DNA of 64,000 bases from assembly GCF_014287795.1 (NCBI RefSeq), contig NZ_JACOON010000008.1, positions 61,036 to 125,035 of the forward strand. Reading direction: 5' to 3'. The position numbers were made by a program, and so were the translations under genes. Source of the stretch: Christensenella tenuis (lineage in GTDB: Bacteria > Bacillota > Clostridia > Christensenellales > Christensenellaceae). Position 1 is the stretch's first letter; each line of letters starts with the position of its first letter. Positions 25,701-33,559 of this stretch are shown in pieces. The notes under the pieces were generated by a model. That model was not told where the DNA came from. It did no database searches and saw nothing but the letters and a program-made list of their open reading frames with translations.

Positions 25701-26303
25701 TTCTCCGTCGCCAATCTGCGTCTTGCCGCGGTCAAAGGAAATATACTGCGGCGATTCCACGATCCCTACAATAGTAAAGATATCCTGCGCGAGGGTGTCT
25801 TCGATCTCTTCGTCTTCTTTTCCGGCAATGAGCTTTATCGTGTTTCCGATTTGGAATTCTTCGGGAGAGTGAATATTTTTTTCCACAACGCATTCGCCCG
25901 CTTTTTCGGGCAGACGGCCTTCCTGCAGGACGGGTTTATTGAGCGTGCCCGGATTGTTCAGGTTTTCCGAATCAAGCGAAAGTACTTTTACGATCGTATC
26001 GGCCCGGTTCCCCACGTCTACAAACGCGTCTGTGGAATAGGCGGGCATCATCGCCCGAATATCATAATCTTTGCGGATTGCGGCAAGGTCATTGTCGTTA
26101 AAACCATAGGTCGAAACAAGATGTACGTCGGCAAGGGCTGTATCCTCGTAGTAACGCTCCATTGTAAGCTTCATATCCGGGCAGCTCGCTTTGACCCCGG
26201 CAAAAAAGCCGACGCCGAGCGCAACAATACCCAATATGGAAAAAAAACGGTTGCGGCTTCGCCATATTTCGCACAGCGTTTCTTTGACTAGTTTCGACTT
26301 CAT
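22731..26303 (-). CDS. FtsX/MacB-type ABC permease with large coiled-coil extracytoplasmic domain
   Basis: 1190 residues. Helix 1 is at about residues 20-40, then a large exported region with a MacB-like part and a long heptad-rich segment (about residues 250-640; many Gln/Ala/Leu repeats such as LADGQAALDQARADYDEG). Three helices follow near 680-800, then a second membrane unit beginning with NLFRYKKRVLMTVVGIAG and ending with three helices (FtsX domains). This layout occurs in Firmicutes permeases that span the wall and act as mechanotransmitters for peptide resistance or envelope control rather than transporters. The ATPase gene ends 4 bases upstream. Confidence 0.88.
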   Translation of the reverse strand: MKSKLVKETLCEIWRSRNRFFSILGIVALGVGFFAGVKASCPDMKLTMERYYEDTALADVHLVSTYGFNDNDLAAIRKDYDIRAMMPAYSTDAFVDVGNRADTIVKVLSLDSENLNNPGTLNKPVLQEGRLPEKAGECVVEKNIHSPEEFQIGNTIKLIAGKEDEEIEDTLAQDIFTIVGIVESPQYISFDRGKTQIGDGEIDTFIMIPEGDFKLDVYTDVYLTLGSAQGLSPFEQPYRDEVEQAVKRFEQTAETREQERYDEIVSEAQEKIGNAKKELADGEQKQTAELAGARQKLDAAQAEFLTGRAELDQNRNEYDMQIAAAQEKLNAARQKLEDGQAQYEAGLAEYEDGMRRYEDGLQEYTQSLADFEDQKAAALKELHSLEQQRDILKKQVGDGQEQISEGRSLTAGISNVAAAYENDSAADLSQLPPDVAAVIDGAGTLDAMIPPGTLPAGTTVKEMLEQYVLTPPDSPMKGILKSGIYQVVDGVNSYLDTQEQQLVPAKEGLAKLEQGISDGYAQLDDAQQKLDEARQTLDATRVQLDDAQQELDTAKAQLASGTAELAAGRAEFAAQKKTGSQALADAEAQLADGQAALDQARADYDEGKRESDEKLADARREIADAEAQLADVQKPVWYVWDRDDNPGYSSYQDDAEKVDAVAQVFPVFFILVAALVCLTTMTRMVEEQRTQIGTLKALGYTNRAIMAKYLWYAIAASLIGSIAGLAVGFTLFPTTIIHAYQLRYFMPEPITPFRWDYAVWCTVAAVLVTGISAWAAGYAELKEQPAQLMRPKAPPSGKRVLLEKWTWLWNKLNFTQKVTARNLFRYKKRVLMTVVGIAGCTALMLTGFGLQYSVGAIVPKQFGEIFIYDAMGAMNSNITPEETGTVRQKLAETPGIAEDMMLLYQGMDAGTGKNKASVTAFVPEDPDGLGDYITLRTREGHTPLSLSDDGAVVNEKLAKLLGLKEGSAFTLETTDGTEAEVRVSGITENYAMNYVYMSPAYYRQIFGAEPVVNTFLFNTEDSADLSRLSETILGYDNIQGISYAESSVTQFSDIADSLGSIVLVLIMSAGLLAFIVMYNLVNINVTERIRELATIKVLGFYDKEVSAYIYRENNISAVIGMLAGLVGGIFLEKFVIQTAEVDIVMFAPEIPWTAFLYAGALTMAFTFIVNFVLHFKLKKINMVESMKSIE

Positions 26304-26307
26304 ATGC

Positions 26308-27012
26308 CTACCACTCTATTTCTTCCACCGGGGTCGGGTGGCCGTTCAGCTTCACATCCACAACTTTACTGTTTTTAAGCGTAATGACCCTATCCGCCAT
26401 CGGCGTAATCGCATGGTTATGCGTAATGACCACAACCGTCATATGATCCCGCCTGCACGTATCCTGCAAAAGTTTTAAGATCGTTTTTCCCGTTTCGGAA
26501 TCAAGCGCGCCCGTTGGCTCGTCGCACAGCAGCAGCTTGGGATTCTTCGCAAGGGCGCGTGCAATTGAGACGCGCTGCTGCTCTCCACCCGAAAGCTGCG
26601 CCGGGAAATTGTCCATACGGTCTGCAAGCCCTACCTCCCGCAGGGCTGTTTCCGCATCCTTTGGCTCGCGGCATATCTGCGTCGCAAGTTCTACATTTTC
26701 CTTTGCCGTCAGGTTTTGTACGAGATTGTAAAACTGGAATACGAATCCGATATCAAACCGCCTGTATTCCGTCAGCTCCTTCGGCGAATAGCGGCTGATC
26801 TCGCAGCCATCCACAAGAATGGTTCCTTCATCGCATTGGTCCATCCCGCCAAGAATATTGAGAACCGTTGTTTTTCCCGCTCCGGAAGAGCCGACAATAA
26901 CGGCAAACTCTCCTTTTTCTATTTCGAAAGAAACCCCATCCGACGCAGTAATCGTCACTTCACCCATCCGGTATCTTTTATATACGTCTTTTACCTGTAC
27001 AAAACTTCCCAT
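26308..27012 (-). CDS. ABC transporter ATP-binding protein, MacB/LolD type
   Basis: 234 residues with Walker A VGSSGAGKTTVLN, signature LSGGEQQRVSIARAL and Walker B LLLCDEPTGALDSETG. Its similarity class (MacB/LolD/FtsE) and the four-base spacing make it the motor of the large FtsX-type permease. The ATG at 27012 is preceded by GGCGGGAAAAGCA, a modest site. Three TATGAA direct repeats lie before the -10 box (27046-27097). Confidence 0.93.
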   Translation of the reverse strand: MGSFVQVKDVYKRYRMGEVTITASDGVSFEIEKGEFAVIVGSSGAGKTTVLNILGGMDQCDEGTILVDGCEISRYSPKELTEYRRFDIGFVFQFYNLVQNLTAKENVELATQICREPKDAETALREVGLADRMDNFPAQLSGGEQQRVSIARALAKNPKLLLCDEPTGALDSETGKTILKLLQDTCRRDHMTVVVITHNHAITPMADRVITLKNSKVVDVKLNGHPTPVEEIEW

Positions 27013-27045
27013 TGCTTTTCCCGCCTGTAATTGATTGCCGTTTTT

Positions 27046-27097
27046 ATTATATCACAAACTCATATGAACGAAGCTGTATGAATAAATTATGTATGAA
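27046..27097 (-). promoter_or_regulatory. Promoter -10 with three TTCATA direct repeats upstream
   Basis: Minus strand TATAAT (27051-27046) has a poor -35, while TTCATA occurs three times upstream (27097-27092, 27082-27077, 27068-27063; 14-15 bases apart). Weak -35 plus direct repeats suggests an activator, for example an OmpR-type response regulator. Confidence 0.4.
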
Positions 27098-27174
27098 TTC
27101 CTTTTGATAAATAATATACCCGTTTCCCCTCCCAAAAGACAATTATTTCCATTTCTCATCCTCTATAAAACAGA

Positions 27175-27203
27175 TTTACAAGTGAAAATTTGTATGATAT
27201 AAT
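27175..27203 (+). promoter_or_regulatory. Promoter of tRNA-Ala
   Basis: TTTACA (27175-27180), 17-base spacer, perfect TATAAT (27198-27203); the tRNA starts 12 bases later. Confidence 0.8.
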
Positions 27204-27214
27204 AATGCGCGTAC

Positions 27215-27291
27215 GGGGCATTAGCGCAGCTGGCTAGCGCACCACACTGGCAGTGTGGGGGTCACCGGTTCGAATCCGGTATGCTCCACCA
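27215..27291 (+). tRNA. tRNA-Ala, anticodon GGC
   Basis: A 77-base cloverleaf with encoded CCA. Acceptor arms GGGGCAT/ATGCTCC contain the G3:U70 wobble that identifies alanine tRNA. The D stem is GCGC/GCGC, the anticodon stem CCACA/TGTGG around loop CTGGCAG (anticodon GGC, for GCC/GCU), and the T loop is TTCGAAT between ACCGG and CCGGT. Confidence 0.96.
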
Positions 27292-27301
27292 AACACCAAA
27301 C

Positions 27302-27326
27302 AAACCCGCTATTTAAGCGGGTTTTA
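27302..27326 (+). terminator. Terminator of tRNA-Ala
   Basis: AAACCCGCT-ATTTA-AGCGGGTTT followed by T-rich sequence, 10 bases after the tRNA. Confidence 0.85.
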
Positions 27327-27405
27327 TCTTTTCCATACACGATTTATAAATAGTAGAGCCATCCATTCATAGATGTTCTAGGATCATTCTCAGAAAAGAC
27401 CGACC

Positions 27406-27465
27406 TTATTTAGAGCGGCCTATTGTCTCTTTTATTTTTCCCCGGAGCCGGTCTGCGTAAGTCAT
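27406..27465 (-). CDS. Possible 19-residue peptide
   Basis: ATG at 27465 with a weak GGGATAGGAT site directly follows the 33-residue frame; the product is basic (MTYADRLRGKIKETIGRSK). Too short to judge by itself. Confidence 0.2.
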   Translation of the reverse strand: MTYADRLRGKIKETIGRSK

Positions 27466-27468
27466 ATC

Positions 27469-27570
27469 CTATCCCTTAAGATGCTCCTTTAACTCGTCGT
27501 TCTGCAAAGGCGCTGAGTCGCCCGTATTTTCCTTTTGCCATTCCAATTCTTTTTTATAGTTTCTCGACAT
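27469..27570 (-). CDS. Possible 33-residue hydrophilic small protein
   Basis: ATG at 27570 follows GCGAGGG by 7 bases; the product (MSRNYKKELEWQ..., ending NDELKEHLKG) is charged and free of rare-looking composition. It overlaps the frame at 27489-27711 in another register. No family recognised. Confidence 0.35.
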   Translation of the reverse strand: MSRNYKKELEWQKENTGDSAPLQNDELKEHLKG

Positions 27571-27711
27571 TTTCGCGCCCTCGCTTCCTTGATATACTGT
27601 GCCAGTAGGCATACGCATATTATAACTGCGGCAGCGTTTATTATCGATGATTTATCCCCGCTCCCCGATTTTAACCGTTCCAAATATGCAGTGGCCTTTT
27701 TGTGTTTCCAT
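27489..27711 (-). pseudogene. Possible small single-helix membrane protein broken by one base
   Basis: ATG at 27711 has GGAGG 8 bases upstream and starts METQK. Skipping one base at the CAAAAAGG run joins it to a frame ATAYLERLKSGSGDKSS followed by one membrane helix (AAAVIICVCLLAQYI) and a basic tail. Without the skip the peptide ends after 19 codons. No homolog recognised; either a frameshifted gene or chance. Confidence 0.3.
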
Positions 27712-27891
27712 AACCGAATCCTCCATATTTATATATTGTATTCCATGGATTCGAAGTTGCCGGGCGAATCAAGCAGCTTTCTCCATGAGTGTGAAAAAAA
27801 TAATTTTCCCTGGGCCCTCCCGCTTTGTTTTGGTATACTGCGGTAGGGCACCGTCATAGGCAGGAAAAGCAGTTCGGCTGCAGCGCTGGCC

Positions 27892-27921
27892 TTGACATAT
27901 TTTTTCCCGTTCTGTTATGAT
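27892..27921 (+). promoter_or_regulatory. Promoter of patatin-like gene
   Basis: TTGACA (27892-27897), 18-base spacer, TATGAT (27916-27921), 20 bases before the ATG at 27941 with GGAGG between. Confidence 0.75.
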
Positions 27922-27940
27922 AATTTCCGGAGGCAAAAAT

Positions 27941-28786
27941 ATGATTGGCTTGATCGACGGCGGAGGCGGAATGCGCGGTGTCTATACCGCGGGTATTTAC
28001 GACCGTATGCTGGATGAACACACAAAAATTGATTATGGAATTGGCGTATCCGCCGGGGCCGCCAATATGATTACCTATCTGGCAGGCCAACGCGGACGGA
28101 CGCTTACTTTCTTTGCGGATTATACCTTCCGCAGGGAATATATGAGCGTCGCCAACTGGCTTAAGGATCGGAATTACCTGAATCTCGATTATATTTATAC
28201 TACGCTCACAAACCGCGGCGGAGAAAATCCTCTTGATTACGAGGCCTTCTCCAGAACTTCCTGCCCCTTTTTCATCGTGGCAACGGATGCGCAAACAGGA
28301 AGGGCACACTATTTTACCCGCAGCGATATTGCACAGGATAGTTATGACGTCCTGAAGGCATCCTGCGCGATCCCGGCGGCATGTAAGCCGTATCCGGTAA
28401 ACGGCAGGCTTTATTATGACGGCGGCGTCGCCGAGCCGATCCCCTATCAAAAAGCTTTTGACGACGGTTGTGATAAAATCATCGTGTTAATTACACGGCA
28501 TAAAGATTATGTAAAGCCTAAGCAAAAGAATATGCGTCTCCTTGGCTGGATGTTAAAAAAATATCCGGAAATTGTACAAAAGCTCGCGCATCGCCATGAA
28601 GCATATAACCGTTCTATCAAGGAACTCAAGGAACTTGCCCAGCAGGGACGCGCGCTTCTTGTTGCGCCTTCCGATGGTTGCGGTGTGGATACCTTCACCA
28701 AAGACCGGAAAGCATTTTTAAGATTATATGAGAAAGGTTACAAAGACGGCGGCGAAGTAGCGGCATTCATACAAAAAAATAATTAG
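27941..28786 (+). CDS. Patatin-like phospholipase family protein
   Basis: 281 residues with the patatin set: oxyanion loop DGGGGMRG at residues 6-13, nucleophile elbow GVSAG with Ser37, and the partner Asp160 in YYDGGVAEP. Enzymes of this RssA/YjjU-type group hydrolyse acyl ester bonds of phospholipids, usually at the inner face of the membrane. The ATG at 27941 follows GGAGG; an upstream in-frame ATG at 27917 lies on the -10 box and is rejected. It is a single-gene unit with its own promoter and terminator. Confidence 0.92.
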   Translation: MIGLIDGGGGMRGVYTAGIYDRMLDEHTKIDYGIGVSAGAANMITYLAGQRGRTLTFFADYTFRREYMSVANWLKDRNYLNLDYIYTTLTNRGGENPLDYEAFSRTSCPFFIVATDAQTGRAHYFTRSDIAQDSYDVLKASCAIPAACKPYPVNGRLYYDGGVAEPIPYQKAFDDGCDKIIVLITRHKDYVKPKQKNMRLLGWMLKKYPEIVQKLAHRHEAYNRSIKELKELAQQGRALLVAPSDGCGVDTFTKDRKAFLRLYEKGYKDGGEVAAFIQKNN

Positions 28787-28824
28787 CCCGGGAGTGCCTT
28801 CTTGTTTTATGCAGAACCAATAAT

Positions 28825-28866
28825 AAAAAAGAGCCTGTGATTTCTATTTTCACAAGCTCTTTTTTG
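28825..28866. terminator. Bidirectional terminator between patatin gene and YhgE-like gene
   Basis: AAAAAAGAGC-TGTGA ... TCACA-GCTCTTTTTT forms a long hairpin with A-run and T-run on either side, serving the converging genes. Confidence 0.85.
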
Positions 28867-28875
28867 GCTAAAGTA

Positions 28876-30729
28876 CTATTGGAAAAGCGCTGCCAGGCGG
28901 TCCCAGAAGGTCTCGTTTTCTTCTCCTGTTTCCTGCGGCTCCGTTTCCTCCTCCGGCTTCTCAATTCCCCCGCATTGCAGTACGAACTGCACAAACTCCG
29001 TATCTGTATTTTGAGGTGACGTGAAGGAGACCGGATCAAAATCCGAAGGCATATACTCTTCTTTCATTTTGTCGATTTCTTCCTGTATTTTGCCCGGCAT
29101 ATCCGCAACCTCGCCGCTCATGGTATTGGTGCCGTCCATCAGTTCCCCCACGCCGTCATTTAACTCTCCTACGCCCCCGCTGAAGGAGGAAAGACCCGTA
29201 TGGAACGAGTGATATCCGGAAGAAAGTTCCGTTACCCCACTTAAATATGCGGTCAGCCCGTCATGGAATCCCGTGTAGTTCTCAGCCAGCACCCGAAGCC
29301 CCGATGCCAATTCGCCGAGTTGTTCAATCCCATCCATCTGCGAGAGCGCCCCTCCAACCTGCGCGGATATCGTATCCAGCGTATCCGCAATGGTATCGAT
29401 CGAACCGGCCAGCGTATCCGCAGTGGCGTCCACCGCATCAAAAGCTGCCTTCACCTGGGCATAGGTTCCTTTCACAGTCTGCGCTGCCTGGTACTGTGCC
29501 GTGAGGCGGGTAACGACTCCCCTCTGGGCATCCGTAAGATTCGAATTGGCAAGCAGGTCGGCAATCTCCTGCTGCGATATGTCAGCATCCGGGATTCCCT
29601 GTATCGCACCGTCAAGGGCGGCATATGCCGTAACGAATCCGCTTCTTAGCTGTGAAAGCCCATCCGATGCTCCGCGCAGTCCGTCCGCCAACTGTTCCAG
29701 ACCCGAAGGGAGCTGCCCTACTTGGCTGAGGTCAATTCCTTCCACGTCGAGGGCGGAAGCGATTTGCCCAAGAGCGCTGCCAATTTGGGATGATGCATTT
29801 TCAATCTGGCCTGCATTTTGACTGAGCTGCGCAAGTCCGTCTTGAATTCCGTCCGAACCGTCCACCAGGCTGTTTGCCCCAGACGTCATTTGCTGCGTTC
29901 CGTTTTTGAGCTCGGCTACGCCTTCATTGAGCTTATCAATCGCTTCCGGCAGTTGCTCGAGGCCGTCCAATTGATCCTCCATGGCAGGAAACTCCATACT
30001 CATGGAATATGGTACGGCGGAAATGGAAATTCCCGTCATTGTAAAATCCGTTACATCCGCTTTCAATGCGAAATCCGCGTCTTTACCCGGAAGCACGGTA
30101 TAGGCAATCATTTTGTCTTTGCCCGCGCTCGCAGGCGTCCCGTCTGGCGCGTCGATATTGGAACATTTATCCGTATCGAGCGTCACTGTGATCTGGAGCA
30201 TATAATTGTCATAAAAGGTCGGGTCCATCCGGTCATTTTTTGCGGATATAATTTTTATTTCCAACGAACCGCTTTTCCCGGCAATCTCCTCCGGCTCAAG
30301 CTTCTTGCCGTCAAGGTAATATTCGATGGTAAAATCCCATGGAAGATCCGTGCTTTTCATATTGCCCTGATAATAATAATTCTCTTCATTTGCGGTAAAC
30401 GAAACAGTATTTCCTTCCTGCGTCAGGGAATCGCTGCTCGAAAGGTTCACCACCGATTCATAGTCTCCATAGTCTGTCACATTCCCGCCCTTTGCAAGCG
30501 TAAAATGGTTGACTGTATAAATCGCGCGGACGCCTCCGTTTGCGGAAAGCGTGGCATAAACCACCTCGTCCTTTCCTGCGATTTCCGCCGCTCCATCGGC
30601 GCCCTGCTCCACTTTTGCAGGAGATTCTTCCGTCTGTCCGGCACTGCCGGATGCCGCGGCCAGCCCAATTGTCGCAGCCGCAATCAGGCACACGGCCAAA
30701 CAGGCGGCAATCCAATGCCTCGCTTTCAT
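28876..30729 (-). CDS. Exported coiled-coil protein, YhgE/Pip-like
   Basis: 617 residues. Signal peptide or membrane anchor at residues 1-25 (KARHWIAACLAVCLIAAATI), a beta-rich domain (about 45-290), then heptad repeats rich in Gly/Leu/Ser (ELKNGTQQMTSGANSLVDGS) typical of YhgE/Pip proteins, to about 560, and an acidic tail without a C-terminal membrane helix. It overlaps the stop of the MMPL gene upstream (ATG at 30756), but the start at 30729 with AAGGAGAG is preferred. Likely a wall-spanning partner of the MMPL exporter; function not known. Confidence 0.75.
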   Translation of the reverse strand: MKARHWIAACLAVCLIAAATIGLAAASGSAGQTEESPAKVEQGADGAAEIAGKDEVVYATLSANGGVRAIYTVNHFTLAKGGNVTDYGDYESVVNLSSSDSLTQEGNTVSFTANEENYYYQGNMKSTDLPWDFTIEYYLDGKKLEPEEIAGKSGSLEIKIISAKNDRMDPTFYDNYMLQITVTLDTDKCSNIDAPDGTPASAGKDKMIAYTVLPGKDADFALKADVTDFTMTGISISAVPYSMSMEFPAMEDQLDGLEQLPEAIDKLNEGVAELKNGTQQMTSGANSLVDGSDGIQDGLAQLSQNAGQIENASSQIGSALGQIASALDVEGIDLSQVGQLPSGLEQLADGLRGASDGLSQLRSGFVTAYAALDGAIQGIPDADISQQEIADLLANSNLTDAQRGVVTRLTAQYQAAQTVKGTYAQVKAAFDAVDATADTLAGSIDTIADTLDTISAQVGGALSQMDGIEQLGELASGLRVLAENYTGFHDGLTAYLSGVTELSSGYHSFHTGLSSFSGGVGELNDGVGELMDGTNTMSGEVADMPGKIQEEIDKMKEEYMPSDFDPVSFTSPQNTDTEFVQFVLQCGGIEKPEEETEPQETGEENETFWDRLAALFQ

Positions 30730-30752
30730 TTTTCTCTCCTTATGATTATCTT

Positions 30753-32822
30753 TCATTTTTCTTTACTCCTATCGATCAAAAAACCGGCCTTATAGGTCGT
30801 CTTTGCAATTGCCTTATCAAACACCTTCAAAAGCGCGGGCAGGAAGCATACTACCATGAAAAGGGACAGCAGCGTCCCGCGCCCCAGCAGCAATCCGATA
30901 TCGGATACCGCAGGGTTGGAAGAGGTCGCATACAGAGTGAAACCCGCCGTTGCAAGCGTCGCCGCAGATACCAGGATCGATTTGAACGAATCGCCCATCG
31001 CCTGATGCATCGCCTCTTTCTGCGGCATGATCTTTCTCTTCCGCATATACGTCGTGGTCAATAAAATGGCGTAGTCAACCGTCGCCCCAAGCTGCACCGT
31101 ATTGAGCACTAAGTAGCCGATAAAGTTAATGGAGGTACCCGTAAAATACGGAATCGCCAGATTAATCCAGATACCCGCCTCAATGGTCAGCAAAAGGAGG
31201 AATGGCAGGGTTCCCGATTTAAAAGTGACCAGCAACACAAAGAAGATCGCAAGCACCGCCAAGATCGTAACAAACTGGTTGTCTTCCTGCACCACGTTTT
31301 TCATATCGTAAAGGTTGGCGCTCTCCCCAACGGAATAGACGGTATCTCCATAATAAGACTGGGCAACCGCCGTGATTTCCTCTACCACGCCGAATGCCTG
31401 GTCGCCCTCGGCCGGCGTATCGGTGTATACCACAATACGGGCATAGTTATCCGAATAAAACTGCCCGGTCACATCTTTCCCCAAAAATTCCGGCGGGAAC
31501 GCCGTCCCCACCATATTGGCATACGATACGACCGCGGTTACATGGTCCAGATCCTCAATCTCCTCTCCCATCTTAAGCTCCTTTGAAACGTCTCCCCGCG
31601 GCACAAGCAAAGCCATAATGGTAGACTGTCCGAACTCCTCCTGAATCGCCTCTTTCGCGCGGCCGCTTTCGCTTGCCTGGGCGGCGCTGCTGTTGCCATA
31701 TACAAATCCCGTTTGCCCCTGTCCGAGGAAAGCGGGAACGACAATAAGGATTACCAGAATAAGCGCTGGAATGGCAAGTTTTGAGAAAACCTTGTTTACA
31801 TTCTTGAAATTCGGCATCAGCCGCCGGTGCTGCGTTTTGTCGATCAGCTTAAAAGTACACAGCGTAAGCGCAGGCAAAAAGACCATCGTCGTCACAAAGC
31901 TCAGGATAATCCCCTTGGCAAGGTTCCAGCCAAGGTCTGCCCCGATCTGGAAATTCATAAACGTCAGCGCCAGGAAGCCAAACAAAGTAGTCGCCGCACT
32001 GGCCGCAATAGTCGAGGCCGATTCCTTAATTGCATGGCGCATCGCCTCGTTTACGTCGCCGTATTTCTTCCGGTTATCGGCAAAGCTGTGCAAAAGGAAA
32101 ATGGCATAATCCAGCGAAACCGCAAGCTGCAGGATCGGGCTCACGGAATTGGTCATAAAGGAAACTTCGCCGAAAAAAATATTGGTTCCCATATTGATTA
32201 AAATGGAAATGCCAATGGTCAGGATAAAGAGCAACGGCTCGATCCACGACGAGGAAGATAAAATCAGAATTGCAATGATGATAGGGAGCAGAATCGCCAT
32301 TGCATTTCCGACTTCCGCGCCCGTCGCCTGCTGCATCGTTGCAAGGTCGGGCGATTCGCCTGCGAGCGCATTCCCTTCGCCAATCAGGTCCCGGATCGCT
32401 TCCGAAGCCTCCTGTTCCATACCGTCTGCGATCGTAACGGTATAGAGGGCGTTTTCGTTCTTGTAATATCCTTCGACCGTGTCTGCATCCGCCGTTTCAA
32501 TAGGCTCTTTCAGGTCCACCACATCGTCCAGCCACATCACGCTGTCAACTCCGGATACCTCCGCGAGTTTCTGCTTATACTCCAGCGCCTCCTCAATGGA
32601 AACGCCTTTTACCATAACACTGGCGTTCGGCATATCCGTATCGAACTCTTCCTGCATAATTTCCAGCGCCTTCGTCGACTGGGCATCCGGCGGCAGATAA
32701 TCTACCATGTTATAATTTACGGCTACAAACGACTGCAATACCGCACATACCGCCGCTGCGGCAATAAATAGTATCAGAATCGCCTTTTTATGTTTCACTA
32801 CCAAATTTGCCAATCCGCTCAT
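30753..32822 (-). CDS. MMPL/RND-family membrane transporter
   Basis: 689 residues in two repeats, each with one helix, an extracytoplasmic domain and five helices. RND/MMPL motifs are seen: SLDYAIFLLHSFADNRKK and ATVDYAILLTTTYMRKRK, with the Asp-Tyr pair used in proton transfer. Members export lipids or amphipathic drugs in Gram-positives. The ATG at 32822 follows GGAGG. It is divergent from a TetR-type gene and followed by a YhgE-like gene, a common three-gene arrangement in Firmicutes. Confidence 0.92.
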   Translation of the reverse strand: MSGLANLVVKHKKAILILFIAAAAVCAVLQSFVAVNYNMVDYLPPDAQSTKALEIMQEEFDTDMPNASVMVKGVSIEEALEYKQKLAEVSGVDSVMWLDDVVDLKEPIETADADTVEGYYKNENALYTVTIADGMEQEASEAIRDLIGEGNALAGESPDLATMQQATGAEVGNAMAILLPIIIAILILSSSSWIEPLLFILTIGISILINMGTNIFFGEVSFMTNSVSPILQLAVSLDYAIFLLHSFADNRKKYGDVNEAMRHAIKESASTIAASAATTLFGFLALTFMNFQIGADLGWNLAKGIILSFVTTMVFLPALTLCTFKLIDKTQHRRLMPNFKNVNKVFSKLAIPALILVILIVVPAFLGQGQTGFVYGNSSAAQASESGRAKEAIQEEFGQSTIMALLVPRGDVSKELKMGEEIEDLDHVTAVVSYANMVGTAFPPEFLGKDVTGQFYSDNYARIVVYTDTPAEGDQAFGVVEEITAVAQSYYGDTVYSVGESANLYDMKNVVQEDNQFVTILAVLAIFFVLLVTFKSGTLPFLLLLTIEAGIWINLAIPYFTGTSINFIGYLVLNTVQLGATVDYAILLTTTYMRKRKIMPQKEAMHQAMGDSFKSILVSAATLATAGFTLYATSSNPAVSDIGLLLGRGTLLSLFMVVCFLPALLKVFDKAIAKTTYKAGFLIDRSKEK

Positions 32823-32910
32823 GAAGTCCTCCACAACGCCCTGTTGCAATATCGTATGCTCTGTATTATAATCAACACAATGTTGGATTACAACCGACAA
32901 TCCCTCTGGA

Positions 32911-32930
32911 TCTGTTGATTGGGCAACAGA
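32911..32930. promoter_or_regulatory. Inverted repeat in MMPL/TetR divergent region
   Basis: TCTGTTG-ATTGGG-CAACAGA is a perfect 7-bp repeat between the two divergent genes, and ATGTTGGATT occurs on both sides (about 32879 and 32940). Candidate operator of the TetR protein. Confidence 0.55.
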
Positions 32931-32983
32931 AAACAGAAAAATGTTGGATTTTTACAATAATTTTAAAATCAGGATGCAAGACA

Positions 32984-33559
32984 ATGAAAATAAAAAAAAT
33001 AGACAGAAGAGTAAAATATACGATCGAAATGTTGAAAGAGGCCCTTGTCAGAGCTATGCAGAAAGAACACATTTCTAAAATCTCCGTGAAATCGTTGTGC
33101 GAGCTTGCCGATATCAACCGCAGTACGTTTTACGCGCATTTCCGCGATCAATACGATCTCCTGCATTATATCGAGCAGGAAGTGCTCGCCAATATCACGC
33201 GCCAGCTGGAACGGCAGGACTTTGGCGGGGAGGGCCCTATTTCATTTCAGGTATTGAATTTGATTTTAGAATATGTACAGCAAAACGCTTCCCTGTTCAA
33301 GGCTCTCCTGAGCGATAATTGCGAACCGGGCATCCAGCGTGAGATCATGAAGCTCCCCGACATCATTTCCGTCCAGATTTACGAAGGCGTGGACGAACGC
33401 GTAAAGGATTATCTTTCCGTTTTCGGTGTAACCGGCTGCGTCAGCATCCTGCAAAAATGGCTGCAGGACGGAATGCCGGAATCTACCGAACAAATTTCCG
33501 AACTCATCCTGCAAATTCTTTATCACGGTATTGCCGATTTTAACAGGGAAGCCCGCTAA
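32984..33559 (+). CDS. TetR/AcrR-family transcriptional regulator
   Basis: 191 residues. The TetR helix-turn-helix spans about residues 10-55 (ISKISVKSLCELADINRSTFYAHFRDQYDLL). The C-terminal half fits the TetR_C_8-like ligand domain. The start at 32984 is chosen for the AGGA site; upstream in-frame sequence covers the operator. Likely represses the divergent MMPL/YhgE-like operon until a lipid or drug binds. Confidence 0.9.
   Translation: MKIKKIDRRVKYTIEMLKEALVRAMQKEHISKISVKSLCELADINRSTFYAHFRDQYDLLHYIEQEVLANITRQLERQDFGGEGPISFQVLNLILEYVQQNASLFKALLSDNCEPGIQREIMKLPDIISVQIYEGVDERVKDYLSVFGVTGCVSILQKWLQDGMPESTEQISELILQILYHGIADFNREAR

Larger units (their letters stand above)
27327..27940. other. 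614-base region with only tiny frames and the patatin promoter
   Basis: No conserved gene is visible. Three short minus-strand frames with plausible ribosome binding sites lie at 27406-27711 (separate entries). The rest is unremarkable apart from the promoter at 27892. Confidence 0.5.
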
